Below are positions 1 to 9,282 of a stretch of 64,000 bases of DNA, one piece after another. The stretch comes from Chitinophaga sp. Ak27 (GTDB lineage Bacteria; Bacteroidota; Bacteroidia; Chitinophagales; Chitinophagaceae): positions 62,001 through 126,000 of the forward strand of contig NZ_JABAOB010000002.1 of the NCBI RefSeq assembly GCF_012726295.1, read 5' to 3'. Both the position numbers and the translations under genes were made by a program. The notes below the pieces were generated by a model, which saw nothing but the letters and a program-made list of their open reading frames with translations, was not told where the DNA came from and made no database searches. Position 1 is the stretch's first letter, and each line of letters opens with the position of its first letter.

Positions 1-184
1 GCACCCGCCAATTGTTAGCAAGCGAAAGTGAACGGTTTTAATGAAAGTCATTGTCAGCATATTTCTCTCCGGTACTATTTACAAAAAATCCGGGAAATGG
101 TTTGATGATTCCCCTATGATAACGCGTATACGTATTATAATTTTTCCTCCTTATGCTGTATATTTAAGCATACAACTTTTTGAT

Positions 185-985
185 ATGAGTAATACCGCCA
201 GCGAAAGGGCTGCCATGCCCAAAGGTACCAGCAGTGTGCTGGACAGCCGCAGTTTGCAGAACAGTTATGCTACCCTGATTCCTCTCCTGCGGGAAGGTAT
301 GCGGGTGCTGGATGTAGGCTGTGGTACCGGCGCTATTTCCGCCGGCATTGCCGAAATGGTGGGGCTTACCGGCGCCGTAGTGGGGATAGACAGCAGTCCT
401 CATTTAATTGCCAAAGGAAAAGACGATCATGCACATATTCCACAGCTAACCCTGTTGGAAGCAGACCTGTTCACTTATGCCCCCGCCCAACCATTTGACC
501 TCGTGGTATCTGCCCGCGTTTTACAGTGGTTAAGCAACCCAGGGGCCGCGCTGGCAAAATTTGCCTCGCTGCTGAAACCCGGCGGATGGATCTCTATACT
601 GGACTATAATCATACTTTACTGGAGTGGACACCACAGCCGCCTGCCAGCATGCAGCGGTTTTATAAAGCATTCCTCGACTGGCGCACCGATGCCGGCATG
701 GATAATGAAATTGCTGATCATTTACCCGCTTTGTTTGAACAGTTGGGTTGCCAGTATATTACAACGTTAAATGCGGATGAAGTATACGAAAAAGGACACC
801 CGGATTTTGTAGACAAAGCCGGCATCTGGTCTAAGGTAGCAGAGCTGAGAGGCCCGCAGGTAGTGGCCAGCGGTTTTATCACCGACGCCGAGAGATTACA
901 GGCACTCAGCGAATATAATGACTGGTTGCAGTCCTCCGGGGAACGGATGATCATGAAGTTAAAAGAAGTGCGGGCTACGGTTTAA
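185..985 (+). CDS. class I SAM-dependent methyltransferase
   Basis: Predicted cytoplasmic methyltransferase that would transfer a methyl group from S-adenosylmethionine to an unknown small molecule. The glycine-rich SAM loop is visible as VLDVGCGTGAIS near residue 42, followed by an acidic strand end (VVGIDSS) and the later ADLF and LKPGGW motifs, which is the Methyltransf_11/25 order. The open frame extends upstream to 41, but the stretch before the ATG at 185 is hydrophobic and unlike the family; starting at 185 gives 266 residues, typical for this fold. It stands alone, ahead of a permease gene in the same direction. The substrate cannot be told from sequence. Confidence 0.85.
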   Translation: MSNTASERAAMPKGTSSVLDSRSLQNSYATLIPLLREGMRVLDVGCGTGAISAGIAEMVGLTGAVVGIDSSPHLIAKGKDDHAHIPQLTLLEADLFTYAPAQPFDLVVSARVLQWLSNPGAALAKFASLLKPGGWISILDYNHTLLEWTPQPPASMQRFYKAFLDWRTDAGMDNEIADHLPALFEQLGCQYITTLNADEVYEKGHPDFVDKAGIWSKVAELRGPQVVASGFITDAERLQALSEYNDWLQSSGERMIMKLKEVRATV

Positions 986-1115
986 CTAAAACCGGTCAGC
1001 CACTGTATCAAAAATGGACATATATTAATTAAATACCTTTTTAATTAATTGATAAGGAGATAATTTTATCCGTGGCATGTTTTTTCTCTCCAGGAAATCA
1101 CATACCTGGTTCATT

Positions 1116-3479
1116 ATGATACGTAACTACTTCCGCATTGCCTGGCGTAACCTGGTTCGCCACAAAACATTTTCCACCATTAACATCCTGGGCTTAGCGC
1201 TGGGACTGGCCTGCAGCATGTTGATGATTTTATGGATCCAGGATGAAAGGAATATGGACACCTTTCATACACATGACAACCAGCTATACCAGGTATATGT
1301 ACGGGAGCTGGCTGGTGGAAAGATAAATGCCGGCTACCTCACCCAGGGACCACTCGCCAGCGAACTAAAGAAGGAAATACCAGAAATCGTATATACCACC
1401 CCGTTACAATATTATCCCCCGGCAGCCTTCCGAGTGAAGGAGAAAGCCTTTAAAATGACGGGCGCCTACGCCGGAGGTGATTTCTTGCGTATGTTCAGCT
1501 ACCCCTTGTTGCAGGGTGATGCTGCTACTGCATTAAGTAAGCCCGCCAGCATCGCCATTTCCCAACATATGGCCGACGTATTTTTTGGAGGCGCTAGTCA
1601 AGCCATGGGGCAAACAATCCGCAGCGAGGATACTACGTTGCTCACGGTGAGCGCGGTATTCCAGGTGCCGGCCAGTTCTTCCCAGCAATTTGATTTTCTC
1701 CGCAACTGGGATGATTTCAGTAGCGCTAACGGCTGGACGAGAAGCTGGGGTAGCTTTAGTCCGGCTACGTATATACAACTCCGTGATAATGCCGTACCCG
1801 GCAAGGTGGCCGCCAAAATAAAAGACTTTGTATATCATTATCAGCCTAAACAGCCCGAATCGGTGATGGAGTTGGGGATACAGCCTTACCACGATAAGTA
1901 CCTTCATGGCGTATTTGAAAACGGGGTGCCGGCCGGTGGCCGCATCGAATACGTACGGCTGTTTACGTTACTCGCCATCTTTGTATTGCTGATTGCGTGC
2001 ATCAACTTTATGAACCTGGCCACCGCACGCGCAGCGCAGCGGGCCAAAGAGGTAGGAGTGAGAAAAGTAGTAGGCGCCGGCAAAGGCGTACTGGTCATGC
2101 AGTTTATCGGGGAAGCGCTGTTGCTGACCCTGATCGCCACCAGCTTGGCGTTGGTGATGGTGTTGCTGTTATTGCCCGCCTTTAATCAACTGAGTGGTAA
2201 ACAATTGTCCCTGCCCCTGGAAGCCCCTTTTTTCTGGGGCGTGTTAGTAGCGTTGGTCAGTATCACCGGCTTTGTAGCGGGCAGCTACCCGGCACTGTTC
2301 CTGTCGTCGTTACAACCTGTACGGGTACTGAAAGGCAGTCTCCAGTTCAGTCCAGGCACCACCTGGTTCCGCAAAGGCCTGGTAGTTTTCCAGTTTACCC
2401 TGTCCATTGGGTTAATGGTGGGGATGACGGTCATTTACCAACAGATGCAATATGTGCAGACGCGCAACCTGGGATACGACCGGACTAACCTGGTGTATAT
2501 ACCGATAGAGGGAGGGCTCATTTCGAAATATGAACCGTTTAAAGCCGCCGCCACTATTATACCCGGTGTAGCAGCGGTGTCGAAGATGAAGGAAAATCCA
2601 ACCGTGATTGAACATCATAAGAGTGGTCTCAATTGGTCCGGTAAAGACCCCAATGAAGCGATATCGTTTGCCGATGCAGCAGTGGGATATGATTACGTGA
2701 AGACGATGCGGCTGACCTTAGTAGATGGCCGTGATTTTTCGAGAGACTTTGGCAATGATTCCGCCAGTTATATATTAAATGAAACTGCTGTGAAAAGAAC
2801 GGGATATACGCACCCGGTAGGACAACCATTTTCCCTGGATGGGGTGTCCGGACACATCATAGGCGTGTTAAAAGATTTTCATTTTAACTCCCTGCATGCC
2901 ACCATAGAGCCGCTGGTATTGCGTTTGGACGAGCATCCCAAATGGGGAAATATCCTGGTGCGTATTGATCCGGGAAAGACCAAACCGGTGCTGGCAGCAT
3001 TGGAAGGCATCTGTACGTCGATTAATCCCGGTTTCCCGTTTACTTACCAGTTCTCCGATGAAGAATATACGAAGCTATATAAAAGCGAACAGGTGGTAAG
3101 CCGCCTGTGCAACTATTTTGCGGTGCTGGCCGTATTTATATCCTGCCTGGGTTTATTTGGGCTGGCCATGTTTACTGCGGCTCAGCGCACCCGGGAAATT
3201 GGTGTACGCAAGGTAATGGGCGCTTCGGATACCAGTATTTTTGTATTGTTATCGACTGGCTTTTTGCGGCCGGTAATAGCTGGTATGGTGCTGGCATTCC
3301 CACTGGCCTGGTATGCCATGGATCGCTGGCTACAGCATTTTGCCTACCGTGTAACGCTGGAATGGTGGGTATTTGTACTGGCCGGTATGACCACGCTGCT
3401 GGTAGCCCTGCTAACAGTGAGCTTCCAGAGCGTCCGTGCAGCCATGATGAATCCGGTGAGAAGTTTGCGCGCCGAATAG
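1116..3479 (+). CDS. FtsX/MacB-type ABC transporter permease
   Basis: Inner-membrane permease with two MacB_PCD plus FtsX modules. The N-terminus (MIRNYFRIAWRNLVRHK) is the usual start of this Bacteroidota family, followed by one TM helix, a periplasmic domain, a three-TM block with ATARAAQRAKEVGVRKVVGA, a second periplasmic domain and a closing block with REIGVRKVMGAS. About 787 residues is normal. The frame is open to 1077, but the family N-terminus fixes the start at 1116. No ATPase gene is near, so it probably works with an ATPase encoded elsewhere or as a mechanical signalling protein. Related permeases lie at 5557-7956 and 9770-12196. A weak TGGCA element at 1073 sits where a sigma-54 -24 box would be. 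Confidence 0.9.
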   Translation: MIRNYFRIAWRNLVRHKTFSTINILGLALGLACSMLMILWIQDERNMDTFHTHDNQLYQVYVRELAGGKINAGYLTQGPLASELKKEIPEIVYTTPLQYYPPAAFRVKEKAFKMTGAYAGGDFLRMFSYPLLQGDAATALSKPASIAISQHMADVFFGGASQAMGQTIRSEDTTLLTVSAVFQVPASSSQQFDFLRNWDDFSSANGWTRSWGSFSPATYIQLRDNAVPGKVAAKIKDFVYHYQPKQPESVMELGIQPYHDKYLHGVFENGVPAGGRIEYVRLFTLLAIFVLLIACINFMNLATARAAQRAKEVGVRKVVGAGKGVLVMQFIGEALLLTLIATSLALVMVLLLLPAFNQLSGKQLSLPLEAPFFWGVLVALVSITGFVAGSYPALFLSSLQPVRVLKGSLQFSPGTTWFRKGLVVFQFTLSIGLMVGMTVIYQQMQYVQTRNLGYDRTNLVYIPIEGGLISKYEPFKAAATIIPGVAAVSKMKENPTVIEHHKSGLNWSGKDPNEAISFADAAVGYDYVKTMRLTLVDGRDFSRDFGNDSASYILNETAVKRTGYTHPVGQPFSLDGVSGHIIGVLKDFHFNSLHATIEPLVLRLDEHPKWGNILVRIDPGKTKPVLAALEGICTSINPGFPFTYQFSDEEYTKLYKSEQVVSRLCNYFAVLAVFISCLGLFGLAMFTAAQRTREIGVRKVMGASDTSIFVLLSTGFLRPVIAGMVLAFPLAWYAMDRWLQHFAYRVTLEWWVFVLAGMTTLLVALLTVSFQSVRAAMMNPVRSLRAE

Positions 3480-3486
3480 TTTCCCT

Positions 3487-3957
3487 TTAGAAGATCCTCG
3501 CCACATAGCTCCGCCTGGACAGGGCGCTGATCCGCTGTTCCAGGTCGATAATGAAGTTGTCGTGACCCTCCCTGGCCTTATTGATTTTACGGGCTTCGCT
3601 GAACAGCAATTCCATGCTCAATTCCAGCGAGCGGAATACATCCCGCCAGAATAGCTTCCGCTCTTCCGGTGTATGGCAGGGATCCACGGTTTTGTTTTTG
3701 AACTTTTCGGGGTCAATGATCAGCAGGTCCTGTGCATCGAGTCCCACCTCGGATGCCTTTTCGCGCAGCTGTTCCCGTAACTCCCAGTTATCGAACCACA
3801 GCGCACCTTTTTCATGATCACATAAGAAATAGCGTCCTATCCAGGTTACCTGGTTCCATTCCGCCAGGCCCAGCTGGTCGGCAATGGTCTTGTACGCCGG
3901 GTGCACAACAAAGCAATCCAGGTAGTCGATGTACTCAAATATTTTTACACTTTTCAT
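3487..3957 (-). CDS. hypothetical protein, 156 aa
   Basis: Not recognised. A soluble, acidic, helix-rich protein starting MKSVKIFEYIDYLDCFV, without a signal peptide or membrane segment. The C-terminal third (SLELSMELLFSEARKI) looks like a long amphipathic helix. It ends 7 bases from the convergent permease gene and its start lies 126 bases from the divergent MarR gene, so the MarR-type operator at 4057-4070 could affect both. The codon use and closed frame limits look like a real gene. No function is proposed. Confidence 0.7.
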   Translation of the reverse strand: MKSVKIFEYIDYLDCFVVHPAYKTIADQLGLAEWNQVTWIGRYFLCDHEKGALWFDNWELREQLREKASEVGLDAQDLLIIDPEKFKNKTVDPCHTPEERKLFWRDVFRSLELSMELLFSEARKINKAREGHDNFIIDLEQRISALSRRSYVARIF

Positions 3958-4031
3958 AACTGGGGTTGTTTGGGTGTAGGGGAAAACAGGCGCTTAAGAT
4001 ACGTGATGGTACGGAAAGTAAATAGCAGTGA

Positions 4032-4070
4032 TTTGGTTTTTATAAAATACCAAAGTAACTTTGCAAAGTT
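4032..4070 (+). promoter_or_regulatory. marR promoter with overlapping palindromic operator
   Basis: TTTG at 4032-4035, a 20-base spacer and TAACTTTG at 4056-4063 match the Bacteroidota -33/-7 promoter (TTTG, N19-21, TAnnTTTG). A perfect 14-bp palindrome, AACTTTGCAAAGTT at 4057-4070, covers the -7 element. MarR proteins bind such palindromes as dimers, so self-repression is the simplest reading. Confidence 0.7.
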
Positions 4071-4083
4071 GATTTGATATTTT

Positions 4084-4518
4084 ATGGCAACAAAAGAAGA
4101 CCTGACTATTGCCCATGCCTTACGGCACCTGATAACGAGGATGAATAAACGCCTGCGGCGGGAGATGAGTAACCCCGGCTCGCTGTCGATCGCGGAGAGA
4201 AACGTGGTGAGCATCCTGATGAATCACAAAGCCATGTATCCTTCAGAGCTGGGCGCCCAGCTGGACATATCTTCCCAGTTTATGTCGCAGATATTGAAGC
4301 GGCTGGAGGGATTAGGATACATTGACCGGAAAACGGCGCAGGAAGATAAACGGAAAACCTGGGTAGCCCTTACCAAAAAAGGATGGCAGATGGTCAACGA
4401 CAGCAGGCTGGAGAGAGAGGAATGGCTGGCAGGGGTGATCGGAGAGAAATATAACAGCCGGGAAAAGAAACTGATCCGGGAGGCGCTGGAACTGTTGAGC
4501 GATATACCGGAATTATAA
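4084..4518 (+). CDS. MarR family transcriptional regulator
   Basis: A 144-residue winged-helix DNA-binding protein, the usual MarR size. The recognition region is visible as YPSELGAQLDISSQFMSQIL, followed by KRLEGLGYIDRKTAQEDKRK, which is the helix-turn-helix and the charged wing of the family, with helical dimerisation segments at both ends. It likely represses its own promoter through the palindrome at 4057-4070 and may control the isochorismatase-fold gene that follows 25 bases downstream in the same direction. The ligand is unknown. Confidence 0.9.
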   Translation: MATKEDLTIAHALRHLITRMNKRLRREMSNPGSLSIAERNVVSILMNHKAMYPSELGAQLDISSQFMSQILKRLEGLGYIDRKTAQEDKRKTWVALTKKGWQMVNDSRLEREEWLAGVIGEKYNSREKKLIREALELLSDIPEL

Positions 4519-4543
4519 AAAGTTCATACAACTATATAAACAT

Positions 4544-5119
4544 ATGGATATGACTGCAACCCCGCAACAGCACACTGCGCTGCTGGTAATGGATTTTCAG
4601 CGTAAGATGATGGAAAGACTGGCAGATCCTACCGCCCTGCTGAACAATGTGGCCCGTGCGATAGCCGGCGCCCGGAAGGCCGGTATACTGGTGATTTACG
4701 TGGGACTTATGTTCAGACCCGGTTACCCGGAAGTAAATGAAAAGAATATCGCCATGGGCTACGTGAAAAAAACGGGCCTTTTTATCGAGGGCGGTGAAGG
4801 CACTGCCATCCACCCTGCAGTGGCGCCATTGCCAGGTGAAACGATCGTCGCCAAGAAGCGTTACAGCGCCTTCGCAGGCAGCGACCTGGACACGGTACTA
4901 AAAGCGCAGCAGGTAGAGCGGCTGGTATTGGCAGGTTACTCTACCAGTGGGGTAGTACTCAGTACTTTAAGAGAAGCGGGAGATAAAGACTATCAGCTTA
5001 CCGTGTTATCTGATGGATGTGGTGATACGGATGCAGAAGTACATCAGCTACTGATGACTAAAGTATTTGTAAGGCAAGCTGAAGTGACCACAATAGATGA
5101 ATGGCTGAAAACGTTGTAG
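4544..5119 (+). CDS. isochorismatase-fold hydrolase lacking the usual catalytic Cys
   Basis: A 191-residue isochorismatase-like protein. The aspartate of the usual triad is visible in LLVMDFQRKM (about residue 17) and the lysine in VAKKRYSAF (about residue 105). The position that holds the nucleophilic cysteine in cysteine hydrolases (TxxCVxxT) reads TSGVVLST, so the cysteine is replaced by valine. A subfamily with this TSGVV motif exists, as far as I recall; its chemistry cannot be assumed to be amidase-like. It follows marR by 25 bases, so the two may form an operon for handling a small aromatic or amide compound. Confidence 0.85.
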   Translation: MDMTATPQQHTALLVMDFQRKMMERLADPTALLNNVARAIAGARKAGILVIYVGLMFRPGYPEVNEKNIAMGYVKKTGLFIEGGEGTAIHPAVAPLPGETIVAKKRYSAFAGSDLDTVLKAQQVERLVLAGYSTSGVVLSTLREAGDKDYQLTVLSDGCGDTDAEVHQLLMTKVFVRQAEVTTIDEWLKTL

Positions 5120-5163
5120 CGCCAAACGGAGAATATACTACCTTCGCCAGTAAAAAAAAGCGC

Positions 5164-5547
5164 ATGTCTTCCTCTTTACTGGATACCACCCATGATCCCC
5201 TGCTGACCGCTTTCCTTGCCGGAAAATCCGAACAGGCGTTGTCACTGTTACGGCATTTCCTGCAACAATACCAGCAGCTAGGCAAGGTATATTTATATCC
5301 AACCAAATCGATGATCGGCATAGGTATCGGCGACCGCCGGGTAGCCTGGGTAAACCAGTTAGGAAAGGCATTCATCCATGTAGTGTTTCCGTTTAACACA
5401 CCCCACCCCGACAATCTGTGTTTTACTAAAATAGCCCAGGTACCGGGTGATGCACACCAGTTCAACCACCATTTCCGGATGCTATCGCCGGAAGATGTAA
5501 ATGACGAAGTGCTGCAATTTATGCGCTTGTCGCTTCAACCCGTATAA
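5164..5547 (+). CDS. hypothetical protein, DUF5655-like
   Basis: A small soluble protein of 127 residues if it starts at the ATG at 5164 (MSSSLLDTTHDPLL). The frame is open to another ATG at 5101, which would overlap the preceding gene by 19 bases. The central stretch VYLYPTKSMIGIGIGDRRVAWV followed by GKAFIHVVFPF resembles the DUF5655 nuclease-like fold, but I hold this only loosely. No signal peptide or membrane segment is seen. It lies directly after the isochorismatase-fold gene and converges on the permease gene ending at 5557. Confidence 0.65.
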   Translation: MSSSLLDTTHDPLLTAFLAGKSEQALSLLRHFLQQYQQLGKVYLYPTKSMIGIGIGDRRVAWVNQLGKAFIHVVFPFNTPHPDNLCFTKIAQVPGDAHQFNHHFRMLSPEDVNDEVLQFMRLSLQPV

Positions 5548-5556
5548 GCGTTCCCG

Positions 5557-7956
5557 TTATTCTGATTTTAGCGACTTCACCGGGTTAGTGAGGGCAGCTC
5601 TCACCGACTGTAAACTCACCGTCATCAGGGCGATGGCCATGGTGAGCAGGCCTGATATAGCAAATAACCACCATTGTATTTGTGTACGGAATGCAAACCC
5701 CTGCAACCACCGGCTCATGATATACCAGGTCAACGGGGTGGAAATTGCTGCAGCAATAGCCACCAGCTTCACAAAATCTCCAGAAAGCAAACCTACGATA
5801 CTGGTTACCGACGCACCCAGCACTTTACGGATACCGATTTCTTTACTGCGGCGACTGATATTATACGCGGTAAGCCCCAATATACCCAGGCAGGTAATAA
5901 GTAAAGTAAATAATGAAAAGATGCGTACTAATGTACCAAACTGCTGGTCAGCCTTGTATTGCTGGTCATATAGCTGGTCGAGGAAATGATATTCGAAAGG
6001 ATATCCCGGATACTGTGTTTCCCAGTAGGATTCAATTTTAGCGAGGGTTTGCCGGATGTCCCGGGTTTGCAGTTTAACGGAAAAGAAGGAGCCCCTGCTT
6101 TCGTCGTACCAATGTATCATAGGAAGTATAGCCCCTTTTAATGATTGCTGATGATAGTTATCTACTACACCCACCACCGTACTATACGGCTGTTCGTGAA
6201 AGGCCAGGGTTACTTTCTTGCCCAGGGCTTCTTCCGGTGTGGTGAAGCCCAGCAGCCGGCAGGCTTCTTTGTTCAGTATTAATTCATTCAGATTAGGTTG
6301 TCCTGCCCTGAAATTATGTCCTGCCAGTAATTTAATGTTCATCAGCGGAACGAAACCGGCATCGACAGAATAGCAATAGAAATTGTAACCATTGCCTTCG
6401 CCGGATTCATAACGCTTGATGTTGTTAAACGTGCTGAGTTCATGCAGGCTAACGCCCGGCAATGATTCAGAGGTGCTGACATGTTCTACCTGGGAAAGTT
6501 GTTTTACCTGGTTAATAAATCCCAGGCTTTGCAGTCGCCTGATGGAATCAATAGATTTACCCTCTCCATGCGGGGAGCGGAGCACTAATATCTGTGAGGT
6601 GTTGAGTCCCAGATCCTGCTGCTGCATGAACGACAGCTGCTGGAAAATGATGCCGGAGGCGGAAAGTACCATAAGCGCGGCGGCAAATTGTCCTACCACC
6701 AGCACCTTCCTGAAGGTGGCATTTCCGGAAGCTGTGGTGGTTTTCCGGGTAACGCTCACCGGCTTAACGGCGGAAAGCACCAGGGCAGGATAGCCGCCTG
6801 CCAGCAGGCAATTAAGTACGAATAAGGCTGCCACCATCCACCAGAAAAAGGTGGAATGGAAAAAGCCATAGGTAACTGGCTGGCCGGTAAGCCGGGTATA
6901 TACCGGTAGTAGCAGTTGAATGAAGATAAGTGCCAGGCCGGTGGCCAGGATATTTATCAGCACCGTTTCTGTCATAAACTGTTTAATTAGCGATGCCCTG
7001 GATGATCCCAGTGCTTTACGCATGCCGGTTTCGCGCGACCGGTCGGAAGCGCGGGCAGTGGTGAGATTAATGTAGTTAACCGCGCCTACCAATAGTATCA
7101 ATACGGCTACTGCCAGCATAAACTGCACTGTTCTGATATCGCCATTTTCTTCCGGCTCAAAGGATTTATGAGAGTGTAGATGGATATCCCGGATAGGCTC
7201 AGCGATGCAGAGATCTTTTTTCAATTTCTCCCGGGAAATTTGCCGGAGTTTATCATTGAAGGCAGCCAGGCTGGCATGAGGTATCAGCTGTACGTAAGTA
7301 TAGTTGTTATTGGCATTCCACGTATCAAGGTTTAAGCCCCGGGCAGTGAGGGAGGCGAAAGAAAACAGGAGATCGAATTTCAGATGGGTATTGGGCGCCA
7401 CATCTTTCACTACAGCAGATACCGTATACGCCATTTCTCCGTCGATGATCGTTTTACCTACCGCAGATTGGTTGCCAAACATGCGATGGGCGCTGCTTTC
7501 GGTTAATACCGCTTGTCCGGCTTGTTGCAGGGCCGTGGCGGGACTGCCTTCTATAAAGTCGAAGTTAAATATGGTAAACAGGGAAGGATCTGCTGCCAGC
7601 ACATGGTTCATCTTGAAAATTTTGCCATCGGCTTTTACCTCCGGTACTTCTTCCATATTTTCTACCCGTACATAGTCTACTACTTCCGGCAATTGCCTTT
7701 TTAGTAACGGTCCCAGCGGTGGATGTGTTTCGCAGTCGGTACCAATGAAAGCGGCATCTTTATATAGTTGTAAGGTAATGCGGTAGATATCGGCGGCATT
7801 CTTATAGCCATTTTCGTAGCTATATTCGAACCGGGCATAGTTCATGATCAGCAGGAAAGCCGTGGTGGCTAATGCCAGGCCCACAATGTTGACAAAAGCG
7901 TAAAACTTATCTTTCTTGAGGTTACGCAGGGCGATCTTCAGGTAGTTTTGCAGCAT
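5557..7956 (-). CDS. FtsX/MacB-type ABC transporter permease
   Basis: A second permease of the two-module family, 799 residues from the typical N-terminus MLQNYLKIALRNLKKDK (start at 7956, inside a frame open to 8007). The signature segments are TTARASDRSRETGMRKALGS before the second TM block and ISRRSKEIGIRKVLGAS before the last block. It is expected in the inner membrane, with two periplasmic domains and eight helices. No ATPase gene is adjacent. The upstream region carries a sigma-54-like element at 7990-8006 and a repeated motif at 8059-8086, both shared with the permease gene at 9770-12196, which suggests common control by an NtrC-type activator. Confidence 0.9.
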   Translation of the reverse strand: MLQNYLKIALRNLKKDKFYAFVNIVGLALATTAFLLIMNYARFEYSYENGYKNAADIYRITLQLYKDAAFIGTDCETHPPLGPLLKRQLPEVVDYVRVENMEEVPEVKADGKIFKMNHVLAADPSLFTIFNFDFIEGSPATALQQAGQAVLTESSAHRMFGNQSAVGKTIIDGEMAYTVSAVVKDVAPNTHLKFDLLFSFASLTARGLNLDTWNANNNYTYVQLIPHASLAAFNDKLRQISREKLKKDLCIAEPIRDIHLHSHKSFEPEENGDIRTVQFMLAVAVLILLVGAVNYINLTTARASDRSRETGMRKALGSSRASLIKQFMTETVLINILATGLALIFIQLLLPVYTRLTGQPVTYGFFHSTFFWWMVAALFVLNCLLAGGYPALVLSAVKPVSVTRKTTTASGNATFRKVLVVGQFAAALMVLSASGIIFQQLSFMQQQDLGLNTSQILVLRSPHGEGKSIDSIRRLQSLGFINQVKQLSQVEHVSTSESLPGVSLHELSTFNNIKRYESGEGNGYNFYCYSVDAGFVPLMNIKLLAGHNFRAGQPNLNELILNKEACRLLGFTTPEEALGKKVTLAFHEQPYSTVVGVVDNYHQQSLKGAILPMIHWYDESRGSFFSVKLQTRDIRQTLAKIESYWETQYPGYPFEYHFLDQLYDQQYKADQQFGTLVRIFSLFTLLITCLGILGLTAYNISRRSKEIGIRKVLGASVTSIVGLLSGDFVKLVAIAAAISTPLTWYIMSRWLQGFAFRTQIQWWLFAISGLLTMAIALMTVSLQSVRAALTNPVKSLKSE

Positions 7957-7989
7957 ACGTAAGCAAATTGATAAATGGTGATGGAGGGC

Positions 7990-8006
7990 GCACAAGAAGG
8001 TTGCCA
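7990..8006 (-). promoter_or_regulatory. sigma-54-like -24/-12 promoter element
   Basis: Read on the minus strand this is TGGCAACCTTCTTGTGC. TGGCA, six bases, then TTGT has the spacing of the sigma-54 consensus (TGGCAC, N5, TTGC), with one mismatch in the -12 box. It lies 34 bases before the permease start at 7956. The same pattern occurs before the permease gene at 9770-12196. Confidence 0.55.
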
Positions 8007-8058
8007 TAAATAGGATGTTTGACAGATGGGCATTTAATCAGCGGTCGTTAGAGAAGGG

Positions 8059-8086
8059 TGTCCGTTTCCGGACAAATGTGTCCGGA
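8059..8086. promoter_or_regulatory. repeated upstream motif (putative activator site), copy 1
   Basis: TGTCCGTTTCCGGACA followed by AATGTGTCCGG. The first part has inverted arms (GTCCG/CGGAC). A close match, TGTCCGTTTCTGTACA then GTTGTGTCC, lies at 12290-12317. In both cases the motif is 52-53 bases upstream of a sigma-54-like element and in the same orientation to the permease gene. Confidence 0.55.
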
Positions 8087-8171
8087 ATTAAGAAGTGGGT
8101 ATCTGGTGAAGCTGGTCAACACTAAAGGCGGATTCTTGTTATATTTATGATGTAGCTTTAAATATGACGGT

Positions 8172-9251
8172 ATGAATAATTACGGGAGGCCCGGTTCCAG
8201 AAATATGATTGAGTCTATCCTGGTGCTCTTATTATTGCTGGCGCTGCTGCTGGCCCTTTATAGTGTACTGCGCCTCTTTTTTGGGGTACTCACCTTTGCC
8301 CTGATATTTTCTATTTCCTTTCACGGCTTTTTTGAGCGCATGGTCCGGTGGATGGGCGGTCGCCGGAAGCTGGCGGCCACTATTTACGCCATTGCCGTTA
8401 TGGCCGTCATCGCCTTGCCGGTGACCTATATCATAGCAGAAATGAGCGCTCACCTGCGCGGGGCGGTACACTGGATCCGGGATGCCAGGGAAAATGGATT
8501 GCCACCCCTGCCAGAATGGGCAGCAAACATGCCCTATGTGGGCGGTGATATCCGCAACATCTGGCAGCAGATGCAGGACAGTCCCAAAGATTTGCTCAAT
8601 GGCCACGAGAGCCAGGTACGGATGTTATTGAATCGTATTATCAGCAGCGGGGCAGGCATCATAGGCGCCGCGGTGCAGTTGCTCATCGGGATTATTGTAT
8701 CTGCCTTTTTCCTGGTAAGCGGGGAAAAATCGGTGAAGCCTATCCGTGCTGCGGTGCAGCACTTGCTGGGGCGCAAAGATGGAGCTGATTTGCTGAATGC
8801 CACTACCATGGCCATCAAAGGCGTATCCATCGGTGTAATGGGTACAGCGTTTATAACGGCCATCGTAGCCTGGATAGGGCTTACTATTGCCGGTATTCCA
8901 TATGCGCTGGGGCTGGCAGCCCTGATATTTTTCCTGGTCGTAATACAGATAGGTCCACTTATCGTTTGGGTTCCCCTCACTATTTGGGTGGCCACGCAAG
9001 GACATCCAGGCATGACGGTTTTCCTGATCATCTATGGCAGCGGTATTCTCATTGGTGAAGCGATACTTAAGCCCATCCTCATTGCCAGGAGCGGGAAACT
9101 GCCTTTCCTGGTGCTGTTTATAGGCGTTATTGGCGGCGTGGCAGCATGGGGATTTACGGGCATGTTTAAAGGAGCTATCATTGTAGCGGTATTTTATACC
9201 ATCTTCAATTCATGGCTGGCGCGTAAAGACAGTGCGCGGGCTGGAGAATAG
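8172..9251 (+). CDS. AI-2E family transporter (TqsA/PerM-like)
   Basis: A polytopic inner-membrane protein of 359 residues with about eight predicted helices. The two closely spaced N-terminal TM segments, the soluble loop with amphipathic helices (residues about 85-155) and the C-terminal block with a long VVIQIGPLIVWVPLTIW stretch match the AI-2E exporter/PerM fold. Members export small molecules, or ions in some Na/H antiporter relatives; the substrate here is unknown. An alternative start at 8205 (MIESILVLLL) would drop eleven polar residues. It diverges from the permease gene starting at 7956 and shares the intergenic region with the putative activator site. Confidence 0.85.
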   Translation: MNNYGRPGSRNMIESILVLLLLLALLLALYSVLRLFFGVLTFALIFSISFHGFFERMVRWMGGRRKLAATIYAIAVMAVIALPVTYIIAEMSAHLRGAVHWIRDARENGLPPLPEWAANMPYVGGDIRNIWQQMQDSPKDLLNGHESQVRMLLNRIISSGAGIIGAAVQLLIGIIVSAFFLVSGEKSVKPIRAAVQHLLGRKDGADLLNATTMAIKGVSIGVMGTAFITAIVAWIGLTIAGIPYALGLAALIFFLVVIQIGPLIVWVPLTIWVATQGHPGMTVFLIIYGSGILIGEAILKPILIARSGKLPFLVLFIGVIGGVAAWGFTGMFKGAIIVAVFYTIFNSWLARKDSARAGE

Positions 9252-9282
9252 ATAGTAACTTTGTCTCCTTATCCTCCTTATT

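Noticed and set aside
1073..1087. Strong sigma-54 promoter before the first permease gene
   Set aside because: TGGCA is present, but the -12 box is poor and the upstream motif is only a partial match, so it was not listed as a feature.
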